DNA from: Anthoceros angustus
Taxonomy: Eukaryota > Streptophyta > Anthocerotopsida > Anthocerotales > Anthocerotaceae
DNA length: 64,000 nt
Reading direction: 5' to 3'
Assembly (NCBI GenBank): GCA_010909165.1
Contig: MU008167.1
Location: 868,001 to 932,000, forward strand
The position numbers and the translations under genes are program-made. Of this stretch, positions 11,205 through 23,399 are shown one piece after another (position 1 is the stretch's first letter; each line of letters opens with the position of its first letter). Under the pieces are notes generated by a model that was given only the letters and a program-made list of their open reading frames with translations, searched no databases and was not told the origin of the DNA.

Positions 11205-11947
11205 CAGTCGCGGCCATGTTTGATATGGTACTAAAGGAGCAAGTTGGATGTGAAGGGACGAAGCTATATCTTTCTCGGACATTGAATCGATACGAGGCTT
11301 ACAAGCTCTATGACCCCGTAACCAAGAGCAGTGATGTCATCTTTGTGGAGCAATTATGCTCATCAAGCAACAGACACGAGAGCATCTTCAAAGGAGCTAG
11401 AAGCCCGCCACTCGTCAAACCCTAATTTGGAAGAGGACCAAGATAAAGACAATGGAGAATACGGAGAGCATACTAACCACGGAGGAGGCCGCAACAATGA
11501 TGCAATTGGAGGACATGATGGTGTAGAAGAAATCATGCCCCGATCATCGTGGAGGGGGAGCCCAATCATGGCAACCTAATTGCTGAGGAGCCTACACCGA
11601 ACACCTGACCTAGGCGCACAAGGAAACTGACTCCTCGTTACTTGGAGTCTTAAGCTCATGAAGCTCTCATGATAATCTTGGTCGCGGATGGACGCATTCT
11701 TGAGCCATCAACCCTAGCGGAGGCCCTATTTGGCCCCGAGGCTGCAAAGTGGCGTAAGGCCATCACTCATGATACAATTCTTTGCTGGAGAATAAAACTT
11801 AGACCTTGATCCCACTTTCCGTACACCGTCATTGCACTCACAGCAGCAAACGACCTCCTTCTCCATGAAAGGGATGTGAAGTGTGCCTTTCTCAATGGCG
11901 ACCTACACAAGGAGCTCTTCATGAAGCAACCAGAGGGGTATGAAGTG
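11205..11947 (+). pseudogene. Ty1/copia pol, part 1 (integrase end to reverse transcriptase start)
   Basis: KLYDPVTK...SSDVIFVEQ (near 11310) is the conserved segment found just after the copia integrase core. An acidic linker follows, and from about 11690 comes the start of the reverse transcriptase: AEALFGPEAAKWRKAI, then the motif-A segment DVKCAFLNGDL and KQPEGYEV. The sequence breaks off exactly at the left end of CACTA-2 (11948) and resumes at 29214. Joining GTG at 11945-11947 to the base after the second GTG (29217) restores the reading frame. Stops and frameshifts elsewhere show it is a relic. Confidence 0.75.
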
Positions 11948-11972
11948 CACTACTAGGAAAACGGGTCTTTTA
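11948..11972. repeat. Left terminal inverted repeat of CACTA-2
   Basis: 25 bases starting CACTACTAGGAAAACGGGTC. It shares its first 13 bases with the ends of CACTA-1. Confidence 0.95.
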
Positions 11973-12640
11973 CAACGAAAATAACAACGGCAATTACTAC
12001 GACTTTACGACGTCCGTTGTAAAACCCTCATAGTAAACACACCTTAATAATATCCGAAGTAAGGATTCATACTAATTATACGATGGCTATACCCTATATT
12101 ATATACGGTATTGTCACGGTATCGTTATGCGACTTAAGCGGTGGTCCGTATAGTGGTTAACCTTTACAGACGCCTTTACTACGGACAATACTACGATGCA
12201 CTGCGCGTTTTACAACTTCACTAACCATAGTTAATATATTATAGTTAAGTAATCAAGGTTACTTGACTATAGTTTACAAACTAGGATTAAGTAATTGTTG
12301 TTACATGACCCCATACTGATTGGTGTTAAGTAATCACGGTTAATTAAACTCAATGGTCTCTATAAAGTACCTTGTTGTAAATGTCCGTTGTCAAGGTGCG
12401 ATCCCTTTACAACGGACTTTTAAACCTTGATGTAAAGGGGTCATTGTAAATGTGTTAATCCTTTACAACGACCCCTGTTGTAAAGGAACCCAGTTGTAAA
12501 GGGTTCGTAGTAAAAGGGCTAAACCCTTTACAACGACCCCTGTTGTAATGGAACCTTGTTGTAAAGTAATGGGATTAGGATTAGGGTCCTTTGTAAAAGT
12601 GTTGTGTGTGAACTAAAACCAATTCGATGTAAATCCACGG
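11973..12640. repeat. Left subterminal repeats of CACTA-2
   Basis: Many copies of ttacaacg and its complement cgttgtaa. They include palindromic pairs such as cctttacaacgacccctgtt followed by gtaaagg near 12465 and again near 12530. Likely recognition sites for the element's own DNA-binding protein (inference). 12640-12950 holds no gene that I can support. Confidence 0.75.
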
Positions 12641-12949
12641 AGGTCTACTATATAAACATCCACCTACAGCACCCAAAACGTCACCTACGACCCCCACTAG
12701 GACCATTTTCGCCCACAATCACGCATACAAATCTAACTGCAAGAAGGTAAACCATTTCCGAATTGTTTGGGAGAAAGGCAGCGCAACATGGCCTACATCC
12801 TACAATTCACGAATTCACGTCCTTGGCCTCCACCACACAACAGCCTAAGCGGGCTGAAGGCAGTCCATCTGCGGAAGACATCCCATCACGATATCGGCAC
12901 AAACAATTGCTGTGCATTCGGCTACAAAATGTTTGTTGGATGTAGGAGT

Positions 12950-15340
12950 CTAATAACCTGAGCTAAGAAGTTGCTTCCTTAGCCTTCCTTGCAGTTCGGG
13001 AAGAAGGTGCTCCACCATGAACCCTTCATCACGGACCTTCTTATGCAAGATTGCTTCCATCACCTTTTCATCACATTCCCCACGCGTATCCCTCATGCAG
13101 AGGTTCCAGTTGTGTGTATATCCGACTTCCCGTCCAGTCTTTTGAGGACCCAAAGATGGAGCTGCGGTTTCACTTTCCTTCCAATAAGCTCTAAGCTTTG
13201 TTAGCCAGTTTCCGTGCCTGGAACCCACATACTTAATCTCTTCAAAAGTGGCCTGGCTATCAAACTTGGCTTTGAACCTCTCCATGAACTGCTTTTGCCC
13301 TCCAAACCCAAAGCAAGAATATGGCTTCTTGTCACATTTTTCCTCATCAAAGTGACGAGCCACATGGCTAGGAGCAATGACAGTGTCTAGCTTGTCCTTC
13401 TCTTGTTTCAATAGAACATCCCAAAACTCTCGTTTAAGGCTCTTAGGCGGTTGCGCAGCTTTCTTGCCTTTCAAGAAATGCCTAGCCTCCTTCCTCAAGT
13501 TGTTCTTCCAATGCCTCAAGCCCGGAGCCACTATCTGAGCCACAACACAGTGAAACGTCCATGGACCAGATATGGTCTACCTAATTGTGCTTTCCACAAG
13601 AAGGACATCAACATCAGAATGTTCCCAGAAATCAGCCAATAGTGGGTTGCACAAATGACGAATGGCGAAGTGCACCCGATCCTTCATTGGAAACCAAGAT
13701 GGCGAGTCTCGGAGAATATAACCTGCATAGCCGAAAAAGCATGATCACATGGATATAAATAGGGCAATCACGAAAAATAAGGCACGGACATCTAAACCTA
13801 AGGACTTTCGGGCTGAAATACGGACTGTTACCAAGGCTTGATTTACTGGTCCGAGCTACAACTTTTGTAGCTTAGACCTAGTGCCACAAGACTACTCTGG
13901 AAAAATTAGAAACTATCCACGCTTACCAGATTCATGCAAATGAGAAAGGAGAACCTCATGCTGTAAGTCCCAAATCCTCTTTCGTTTTCTACCGTTCGCT
14001 TGTTGCCCTTCACCTCATCATCAAAACCGCTTGGAATTTCAATACCATCCCCAACATGGGCATCAACGGGGAGATGCCCAAATTCAGGACATGCTCTTGC
14101 CCTCTTGTATCGGTGCATCCTCGTCCTCTCGCACACAGTGTGGGATGAACGGGATCCTTGGGGTGCTCGGGACCACAACGTCTGATCCTAGGACGGTACC
14201 TGTCCCGTTAGCAATCTCACCTTGTGGTTTAGGGGGAGCACAAGCATTTCCCTCCGAATTATCACTCTGAGACTTCCCCTCAGCTAGTGCTTTTGCTGAG
14301 GGAGTGCATGTCTCGCCCTTGCTAGCATGCGGACACATTTGTAACTCCAACTGATCATCGTAAAACTGGATGGCGGGACTCTGTCTTGAGCGACCTCTTC
14401 CCAACCTGCCTCCTTGTTCCCTTCTGTGGCTGAGTGTGCTTTTTTGTCTGTAGGCCTGCAAAACTCGGGACTTGCAATGTGTTCATCAGCAATCGCCTTT
14501 GGAGATTCCGGCAGTCCCTGCATGGCATAGACCCATTCCGGCATGTGTGCCTTACCGCTCTTTGACATCCCAAAGGGATGGTCCATGTTATCAACTGAAT
14601 GGGCGTCTTCTAATGCCCACGCATCAGACGCCCCAAAGCCATCTTGTCTGAGATGTCCCCGTCAATACATCGTTGTTTTCATCATCAATCGCATCGTCTC
14701 CTTGTAAGCCATCTTCGTCGTCATCATCTTACGGATCTTGTGTTTGCTCTCGCAGTCAAAACCCTCTCTGCCTCTACTCTAATTTTTGCGGTAGCGGTTT
14801 GTGGTCTGCAGACACCATGCCGAGCTCACCTTGATGCGCTTGGACCGTCTGTCCCACCTCGAGCTGCCCTCCCAAGCCCATCCATGCCACAGTCTCAAGC
14901 TCGTATTGTTGACCGTCCTTTTGTTGCACCTTGCCACGCTTTGCACCCGTCCATCCTTCCCATGCCGAGTATGTTGAAGAGGCACGGCTCTGGTCTCTGC
15001 CTCATGGTGTGCTTGCGTCCTAGATTTCTTCACCGTCGTCCACTTGCCTTTCGGTGTTGGGGCCGGCCCTAAAATATTGCAGCCAAGTTCTGTTCTTTAC
15101 AACCAGCGTTGGGTCCAATGCACCATCCCTCGCTTGTAGCCTCGGCGGTGCATCCCGCAAAAGGTAGCGTTGCGGCCGTGTCTGGGTCCTTCTCGGCACG
15201 ACAAGCAATCTTCCTGGCTAATGGCATCTGCAACCCATTGTTGGTTGTGAAGAGCAGGAGCTACGAATCGGCATGAAGCAGAACAAAGCGCAAAGAACAC
15301 AGTAAAACAACCCCTACCCTCACCTTGACAAAGCTCATGC
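12950..15340 (-). pseudogene. TnpA-like protein of CACTA-2 (main exon 12950-13543)
   Basis: The last exon is a clean 197-residue frame: QIVAPGLRHWKNN-RKEARHFLKGKK, FWDVLLKQEKDK, a YSCFGFGGQKQFMERFKAKF segment, GNWLTKLRAYW, and an end that closes in SSGY before the stop at 12950. Upstream in the gene the related CNPLLADFW and GPWTFH pieces lie at about 13560-13700, and an acidic or charged stretch at 14280-15340 is the probable N-terminal half. The same order is found in CACTA-1 and, on the plus strand, in CACTA-3. I infer the element-encoded DNA-binding accessory protein (TnpA role); no named domain is recognised. Upstream frames contain stops, some of which could be introns. Confidence 0.55.
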
Positions 15341-15589
15341 ATGAACCACGGTGACTGGCGATGTGTCGTTAGTCAGCAACACCAGCGTAAACGGCTTACT
15401 CAAGCTGGAGCGAGGTTTCATGACACTCATTGTTTTTTGAACACGGTAGGTTCTATCCCGCGCAACTTTGCCGCTAGTATTCCAAGTCCAAATCGCTTGC
15501 ATGGTGCTCTTGTAATGTGAACACGGCCTCTAGGTGCACGTAATTACCACCTGCATTTCCAACCATTTATAGCCAATTACTTCCTTGGG

Positions 15590-16200
15590 TTTCGGTAAAC
15601 CCTGATATGGTAAACCAGGATTTCCCGAGACCCCAAACCCAAGGACATATTACTTTGAATGAAAGTGTCCTTGGGTTTTGGCTCAGTTCTGATTAACGGG
15701 TTTGAAACATACACTTATAAACCAATGGGTTGAAGTATCCGACACCCAAGGACTCGATGTGTCCTTGGGTATCGGTCTTCTTAAACCATGGTTATAAGGT
15801 TTCGATAAACCCTGATATGGTAAACCAGGGTTTTCCGAGACTCCTTGGGTGTCTTTGGGAGTCCTTGGGTTAAAGCGAAGGAAAAAACCCGGGTTAACCT
15901 ATAAAGCCGGATTTCGATACCCAAGGACACTTTGTAAACCCAGTGGGTTGAAGTATCCGACACCCAAGGACTCGCATCGATGTGTCCTTGGGTATCGGGC
16001 TTCTTAAGCCATGATTATAAGGTTTCGATAAACCACGATATGGTAAACCGGGGTTTTCCGAGACTCATGGTGTCTTTAGGAGTCCTTGGGTTGCGAAGGA
16101 AAAACCGGGTTAACCTATAAAGCGGTTTGATACCCAAGGACACTTTGTAAACCCAGTGGGTTGATGTCCCAAGGACACTTGTCCTTGGGTATAAACATGA
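15590..16200. repeat. Tandem repeat array with gtccttgggt motif
   Basis: About three copies of a 190-230-bp unit containing taaaccctgatatggtaaac, a gagactccttgggtgtcttt segment, gtaaacccagtgggttgaag and the sequence cccaaggacac/gtgtccttggg in both orientations, giving many short inverted repeats. No coding signal. 16200-16430 shows only a smaller repeat (cagagatttcatcaaggacacattgtca-like, two copies). Confidence 0.75.
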
Positions 16201-16429
16201 TTATATAACGTTCTATGGTTTAAGTATCAGAGGCACATAGACTTTGATAGAAAACTAAACCCATGTGCTACTTATGCATGTGATGGGTAGTCGGACACAT
16301 TTTCATTCGGTCAGAGATTTCATCAAGGACACATTGTCATTTTGTCAGAGATTTCGTCAAGGATTCTGATTGACCACTCGAGTTGATGTCGGGTTTTGGG
16401 ACTTGTCATTTTCGGAACATGACTTCCGG

Positions 16430-16715
16430 CCGATGCACTTCAGCATGCGGCAATTTGAACTCGATATGTGCCCCACACGTGGCGGCCATCCATTTGTCTC
16501 AGTTGGCAATATAAGGAGGCACAGCCTCCAAGGCACTCCATTGGTTTCGGTTGCCTTGTGACCGATTCCTCGGGTTTGATCTTGAACATGACTTAGGCAT
16601 GCACTTGACGCGGCAATTTGACTCGATATGTGCGTGGCCATCCATTTGTCTCGATTGGCAATATAAGGAGGCCTGACCTCCAAGGCACTCTAATGGTTTC
16701 GATTTGCCTTGGCGG
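16430..16715. repeat. Direct repeat of about 140 bp, two copies
   Basis: The phrase catttgtctcagttggcaat (16491) plus the following tataaggaggc...ctccaaggcactc recurs from 16642. Part of the CACTA-2 interior. Confidence 0.8.
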
Positions 16716-17800
16716 ATTCCTCAGGCGGTTTGCGATCATAGCTATTTCCTACAGGTTGTGGGCATTTGTCTGGTTTGCCATTGAAGTTTGTCTTGGCCTT
16801 CTTGGCCTTTTGATTTCTTCTTTTGGTCGCAACTCTGGATGATAACACTTTGTCAACACTTGGTTTGTAGCGAGCTTACGAATGCGGTTGTGAAGAGCAG
16901 GGCCAAGCTATGGCTTTCAACACTTGGACATGGTATTCCGATTTTCGAGGGCGACCGGAAAGAATCAATCCTAATTGACCACTCCCTTTCTCACAAGTAC
17001 TTGTGGCGTCGATGCGGCTGGTGTATAAGCACCTTGACAAGCTAGGCGCGTGCATAAGGAGGTGCAGAGGTTTGCCCAGTGGACGGATGTTCGGAAGGGA
17101 GGCGGTGGATGGGCGGAGGATTTCCCCACCACCTTCTTGTGGCGAGGTGGAGAAGGTTGTGGGCATTGAGGAGAATTGAGCGTGTAATTGGAGGTGAGGC
17201 GGGCGTGAAGCAGGACCCTCACGCATCCGCATCAGCCAGAGTTGGGATTAAAGAACCATGTAATGCCACATTGGTTATGGGCATTAGAGAAATGGTTTTT
17301 GATGACCGATGCAAACGAGGAGCTAGAGTGTAATGTCTCCTAATAAAGTCATCATCTCTCATTCCAATAAATCGTGCCAATACCCTTGACCCTCATTGTG
17401 AACTACTAACATGGTAATATTTGAAAGGGCTGAATATACATCAAGCGGCTTCATAGGCCAATATACGCTAAACAGGGTTTGTGATGGGTATCAAACTGGT
17501 TCTATGGTACATAGATAGCGGAAAACACGAAAAATTAGGGTGTTCCACATGTGGATCACGGATCCATGGATGATGATGGACCGAGAATGGTGTGCACGCT
17601 AACACAATACATGATTCCAAGGGAATGGAGACCCATGCCGTATGAAATTGCATTCTGCAGCATTAAATCATGCTGGTAATTGAGGCTTATTTATGTATGT
17701 CCTCACGACCTCGCCAACCCAAAAGCGTAATACATGGACTTTCCGAAAGGGAATACATCGGTTGCACACCTCGCAATATGGAGGACACCGTGCCTGCGTC
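16716..17800. other. CACTA-2 interior without a recognisable gene
   Basis: Short frames occur on both strands (for example 17079-17333 plus), but none shows a conserved motif, a sensible composition or a counterpart in the other CACTA elements. I do not call a gene here. Confidence 0.5.
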
Positions 17801-17814
17801 GGATGAGAGGAATG

Positions 17815-17965
17815 GCGCCGTGCGGCGCCATTTTAATGTCGGCTCTAACGCCATGGTCACTTGCTCGGTCGAATGTGCACGGAGAGTCGGAGTATTGCGC
17901 CGCATGCCGGCGCCATTTTAATCGCTCTAACGCCATGGTCACTTGCTCGGTCGAATGTGCACGGA
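17815..17965. repeat. Direct repeat of about 75 bp, two copies
   Basis: gccattttaatgtcggctct (17828) with the following ggtcacttgctcggtcgaat stretch recurs at 17909 with a 4-base deletion. A ccgcatgccggc palindrome lies at the junction. Confidence 0.8.
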
Positions 17966-19039
17966 GGGGTCGGGGGGTAATGCACCGGCATCTTGCGCAG
18001 CATAGCCGTGACCCCGCTCCTTGCAAGGTCATGAATGAGATGGTGCCGCCCGTCGATCAAACCGATGCCATAGTGAACTGAATTCTCTGTTTGCGTGGTC
18101 CACATGCGGAGGGCCTTAGTTTTTATCCCCGTTTCTGTTCTTTGAGCAACACGCCTCAAACTATGGTTGGGGAAACAAAGTGTGATGAACCCTAGGGATT
18201 TGGGAACTCTAATTCACTGCGACAATGTTCAATGAAGAAATCGATTTGATTCATGTAAGGGGCCCCGCATGCCGTAGTAGTAACATTTTCTTTGGGATAC
18301 GGAGATAAAAAGTTCACTCATAACGATACTACGGCCTCTTCCCATTGGCCATGACAACACCATCCAATCTATCTCTCTTACATTGTACCAACCAAGAATC
18401 ACATCCTTACTCTTCGCGACTCTAAACCTTCTTCCTCGATGACAACTTCATCACCATCATCCTCGCTATCGACTGCATCTATGGAGGAGGGCACGATATG
18501 AGGCGAAGAGCATTCAATTTCTCTTTGATTGCTTTCTTGTCTGCGTAGAGATGTTTCACGGATGTCACTTGAACCCATAATATACAATAATGGTTTTACG
18601 GACGAAGAGCTTGGATGTTCGGAGGCTCAAACCTTTTCCGTCTTGCCTTTCGAATGTGCTGCAATGTCGCTATCGGACTGAAAAATTCCCTACATACTTC
18701 CTTCAAAGGCATCTGTGTTCGGTCCGCCACCGTGCACAAGGAAATATGGGTCGGGGGCGGTGGTGGACACCAACAACCTTGGCCACCAGGCCTATTGTGA
18801 GTATCGCCCTCACAAGGCGTTACAATGAACATACCTTTTCAATCTCCATGATGTCACCATTCATCCTCTCCACTTCCTCATCACGTCGTTCAACGTTCGA
18901 TATGCTCCTGTACATGTCCGTTGTGGCACATCCCGCAATAATGCTTCGTCGAGAGCCTCATCCGCAGCAAGGAGGCACATTTGCCGCTGCCCTATCATAC
19001 CACTTCCACGGGTTTTCAAAACAAGTCCGATGTTATGGT

Positions 19040-22000
19040 CCACGATCGTTGCGATCTCCTCGATCCTTCCGAAATCATCCCACCACTCCCCTCAACAGCA
19101 TTAACATAAGTTGGTAACTTCAGCATCCCTTTCTTCAAGTGATCTCGCCATCACGTGCACTCAAGCCTCCTCCACTCCCTTTCTTGTCTTTCGCAATGCC
19201 ATTAGGGAGTTGGGCCGATGGTGTTAGGCACAAAGCGACAAGAACTCAGGCCATCTTGATTTCCCACAATGGAGAAGTCGAGTATTGTTTGCTCGAATGA
19301 CCGTTACCTTTCCCGTCCACTTTGTCTTCTTGGGTAATTTTGAATGTGTTGGAGCGAAGGTTGTTTAACTTCGCCGCGACTTTGTACTTCGACCTCCTTC
19401 TCCATTGCATCGGCCACACAAATGAGCGAAATCTGCAACTTCCGTCACCACCTTCACTGGTTGATTGTGTAAATTGTTCAAAATGTCCCGCATAGTTGGT
19501 AGGGTTCTAGCCTCTTTGTGTTTCGGATGTTTGAGAAACAAGAAAACATTTGGTCGACTTGATCGTGTGTATGCCCAACAAGAAGAAAACCAACCTTCAC
19601 CTTCTCAAAGCGTTCCTAGGTCGACGAGCATGTTGAGGTAAGCAAAAGCGGTGATTCTTGTTCTCCCGCATGTGTTGTCCAAATTGCAAATATAAAACTT
19701 TAGGAAGCAACCTTCATAAGTGAGGATCACATCTGTATAATAGAAATCGTCAAATTTGCATCATTCCTCAAATTCGCATAGTGGAGATACGCCTTGAATG
19801 TGTAATTATGAATCATGCAACCCACTACATGCACCGTAATCTTGCTCTTTTAAGTCCTTCGCCACCTCAAGATATGGGGAGCGTTTTTCGATCCATTCCA
19901 TCGATACATAATAACATATACTTGTGTGGCTCCTTGTACCCTTTTGTGCGATGCTTGTGAAGCTTTTTCCGTTCATCCATCGACGGATCGATGCTTATCC
20001 GCATCACGATATCTGTTGCACAAATGAAAGTACAATGTTAGGCTAGTACAAGAACCAGGGCAAGAGGCGGATGCAACTCGAGGCATGATCAACGTGAAAG
20101 GTCCGTTAACATGCCATGCATGCCAAAATTCCCAACGCATAATCATGCATGCTTTGTCGACCATGTCGAGAACACTAGTTTGATACCATGAGCAGCCGCA
20201 GCCGTACCGGATGGCACATGTACATGGGCGCCGCATGCATGGGCGGCGGCATGCGCATCATGCGGGCTCGGCATGCCGCACACATGTCCATGGGCTCGCA
20301 TATGCCACATGTCCATGGGCGGCGGCATGCGCAGCCTGTGGCATGCGGCCGCACATGTCATGGCACCATGCCGCATGCATGGGCGGCATGCCGGCACATG
20401 TGCATGCGCACACATGCATGCCGCCACATGTCATGGGCGCGGCATGCCGGACATGCGTGGCGCGCATGCCGCCACACATGGGCGCCGCATGCCGGCCACA
20501 CATGGGCGCGCATGCCGCCACACATGGGCGCCGCATGCATGGGCGGCGGCATGCCGCACACATGCATGGGCGCATGCGGCGGCATGCCGGCACATGTACA
20601 TGGGCGCGGCATTCCGAACACCCAAGTGCGTGGGCGCGAGCATAACATGAGGACACGGTGTGTGGCGGCATGCCGCCACACATGGAATAGGTTGGAATCA
20701 TGCATGCCGCCACACATGTTCATGGGCGCGGCATTCGGGCACCCATGTCCATGGGCGCCGCATGCCGGCCACACATGGGCGCGCATGCGGCGCCTCTCCG
20801 CGGTGGCATGCATGCAACATATGTTGCGGAATCACCACATGGAATATTCTCTTGCCAGATCACACACATGGAATAGGTAGGAACCATGCCGCGCACACTG
20901 TTGGGGTGTGGACTCGGCCGGGGCAACTGCCAACTTTGCTACGATTATAGATTAATGTCCAAACGGCATTGGGCTTGGAAAGTCGTACCTTGGTCGGTCT
21001 GCGTCATGCTTCTTATGTTGAACTTCAATCCTGCGCATAATGAACATGTCGAAAACCTATTGGACTTGGGTATCTTCACCCGTTTGAAGTTCTGTTCCCA
21101 AAGCCGCAAGAAGTAGGCATATGAAATAAAGCGCAGTCCTTTGTGCTCCATTTCCCCTTTGTATTGTGTCCAGACCTCTAGCTTAGTGAATATGTCTGGT
21201 AAGTTATACACCTCCACGTTTGGCAAACGCTCTGCCAAGTGGATGAATGTAGAGTCCATCCACGCAATCGCACCCAAAGCATGGGAGGATTGCACCCGAG
21301 GACTAGGCTTATTCTCATCCCATGGAGCATTACACAATACCCTCCTCTTCAACTCTTCATATCGTGCTGAGCCGATGCAGTACACCAGCCGGAAGGCTTT
21401 CAGGCAGGATCTCATTGGAGCAGCACCCATTAGATGGGTTATAACTCTTTGTCTTGAGTTGGCCTCAAATCGTCGACAAGGGAAGAAATGTTTCTGTGCG
21501 GCTGCTCAACCTCGAGGAACTGTCCGCTCCGAAGCCTTCTTTGGTCAACATTTGGATGCACAATTTGTTGCAACATGGTTTCGAAAATCTCGCAACACAG
21601 TCCCCTCTCTTCGCGAAAAGCATGACGCGAACCCGATATCATGTTCGCTTCTAGCGTCTCGGACATAGGTTTGGATGATAGGAAGGTGGACTTCGTCTTC
21701 GGTGGTGTCTGGAAAACATTCTCTTCATCCACATTTGGGTGTCCAACTTCTCCACCACTAGCATTTCCATTAAACGGACCTCGGACCGCACAACCGTTCG
21801 CCACTTCGCCGTACCCTCCTCCACAGGACTTCTATCCATTGCGGTGTAGAGATTCATATTTCTTGGAGTGGGAGGAAGAAAGCGAGGCACACGAGCTGAT
21901 GAGTCCTCCTCCACCGGACCGCACTCAAGAAGTGAACATTTGTGCAATGCGGAGTGCACACAAACTCCACTTCACGCATAACATGTCACCAATGCTCGAT

Positions 22001-22620
22001 TGTAATTGCTTACTTTCTTTGAGAAGGTTGAGGCATGCATGCCTCAAGCCGAGTCATATCTGGCGCAAAATTCTTAGCGTTTGGTTCTTCTTTCCGAATC
22101 GAGCTCTCTCAGGTATTGGGAGGCATCTTCGCGGCCAAAGTCAACATCGCCATCACGCTCCATTTGAATCCGCAACCACATGACCAACATTGCCGTAAAG
22201 TTTCACAACAAATGGCAATACAAGTTAGCGGCACAGGGGTATCACCTCGGCGTCATGAAGAATGTGCGTAGCTTGTAGCATGATGAGGGACTAGAACCTT
22301 GACGACCTCGCCAATGACACCAATAGTCGCGAACCTCGCAAACGATGGCTACTGCGTTCTTGCTCTCAGTGTGTTGAACCTCTCCCACATTCCGGCACTG
22401 TGTGGAACATTTAATAGGTGGAAAACGGGTTTCACGTTTCCTGAAAGCCAAATGGACATTAGTTGGCAAAGGCCAATCCCTTCTCGCAAGAAGTAAAGAG
22501 GACGCAAACGAATTTGCCAGAAAGGCATGCATCATTACGGCATCCAGCGGATCACAAAACGGCGGCTCCAATTTATGGTTTTTAACCACGATAAAACGGC
22601 GGTTCCATCCTCACCGCAAC
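19040..22620 (-). pseudogene. DUF7869-type transposase-like gene, broken
   Basis: Read leftwards, the N-terminal half includes FETMLQQIVHPN (near 21570) and a 161-residue frame at 20945-21430 with CLKAFRLVYCIG, SSHALGAIAW, YFLRLWEQNFKRV and the Cys pair of IPKSNRFSTCSLCAGLK. The C-terminal half resumes beyond the CATGC array. At about 19690-19800 there is CFLKFYICNLDN and FAYLNMLVDL, and at 19528-19582 the hallmark VGHTHDQVDQMFSCFS. The C..C zinc pair followed by a GHTH-x-x-VD-x-MFS motif is characteristic of DUF7869 proteins, which are widespread in transposon-rich genomes and are thought to be transposase-like with an RNase H-type fold. Several frameshifts and a roughly 700-bp repeat insertion separate the halves. 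In CACTA-2 it may replace the missing TNP2 transposase, or be a captured or nested gene. Confidence 0.6.
20195..20890. repeat. CATGC-rich GC array (about 700 bp)
   Basis: Dense, imperfect array of gggcgcggcatgccg, gccgccacacatgggcg and ccacatg/catgtgg units, about 18 bases in period, strongly palindromic (gcggcatgccgc is its own complement). Open frames on all six phases across it are a composition artefact. It lies inside the DUF7869-type gene, between its zinc-pair and GHTH parts. The same gcggcatgcggcgcc motif recurs at 17897, 24120, 24290-24590, 25330, 25500-25800, 27097 and 28437. Confidence 0.9.
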
Positions 22621-23399
22621 TAAGTTAGGGTTTCCTCCCATACGACACATGGCGCACCGTATTATAAGCACGGGTGTCTATTGTCGACCTACGAAGTGAG
22701 CGTAACGACGCCATCTTCTTCTTTATTCACTGGTTCGAAGGCAACAAGTGCTTGTGAGAGAAGTGTCTGCGCTCCGGCAATTCAGCGCCCGGTGGGCACT
22801 GGAATTCCGCGCTTCAATTCCGGCGCGGTGAAGGAATTCGGTGCGCGCTCGAAACTCGTCCGGCTCTGCAAGTCGCCGTCTCGTGGCGGTGAGCATCAAG
22901 GCTAACCCCACAAGCATCGGCCACGCGGAGGTTGGTATTTCGCTTCAACCCACACAACCATTGTTTTGGATGGGCAATTACTGACCCGTCTTGTGTGATT
23001 TCGTGAGAGCGAGATATGGCAAGTGGAAGGCGCGGAAGGAGGCGCTGGCTCGGGATCTGGAGCTTGTGGACAAGCCAAAGCGGCATAAGAAACGACACTC
23101 GAAGGAAGAGGGAGAGCGGGGGCACTGCTGAGCATAGCTGGAGGGGCAAAGGGTCATGTCTGGTTCCCACGTTCTAAAAACCAAACTCTGCAAAGGGAGC
23201 GCAAGGGCACAGGAAAAGGTTGGCCTTCCCAAGTCTCGAGGCTCCTCCCGGATCCCATCCCATCTCCTTATACGTATGAGGCGGTGCCACAGCACACAAG
23301 CCAGTTGATGAAGTTGTTTTGTTGGAGAAAGGCGGTTGTTCACGCAATCGGAGGAACTGAAGAGGACACAATGGTGTGGACTCCTTGTTAAAGCTGTGG

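Noticed and set aside
14644-15072. Plus-strand 142-codon frame
   Set aside because: Opposite the N-terminal part of the CACTA-2 TnpA-like gene; Pro/His/Ser-rich without motifs.
20188-20880. Long His/Met/Ala-rich frames on both strands
   Set aside because: Produced by the catgc palindromic array; open in nearly all phases.
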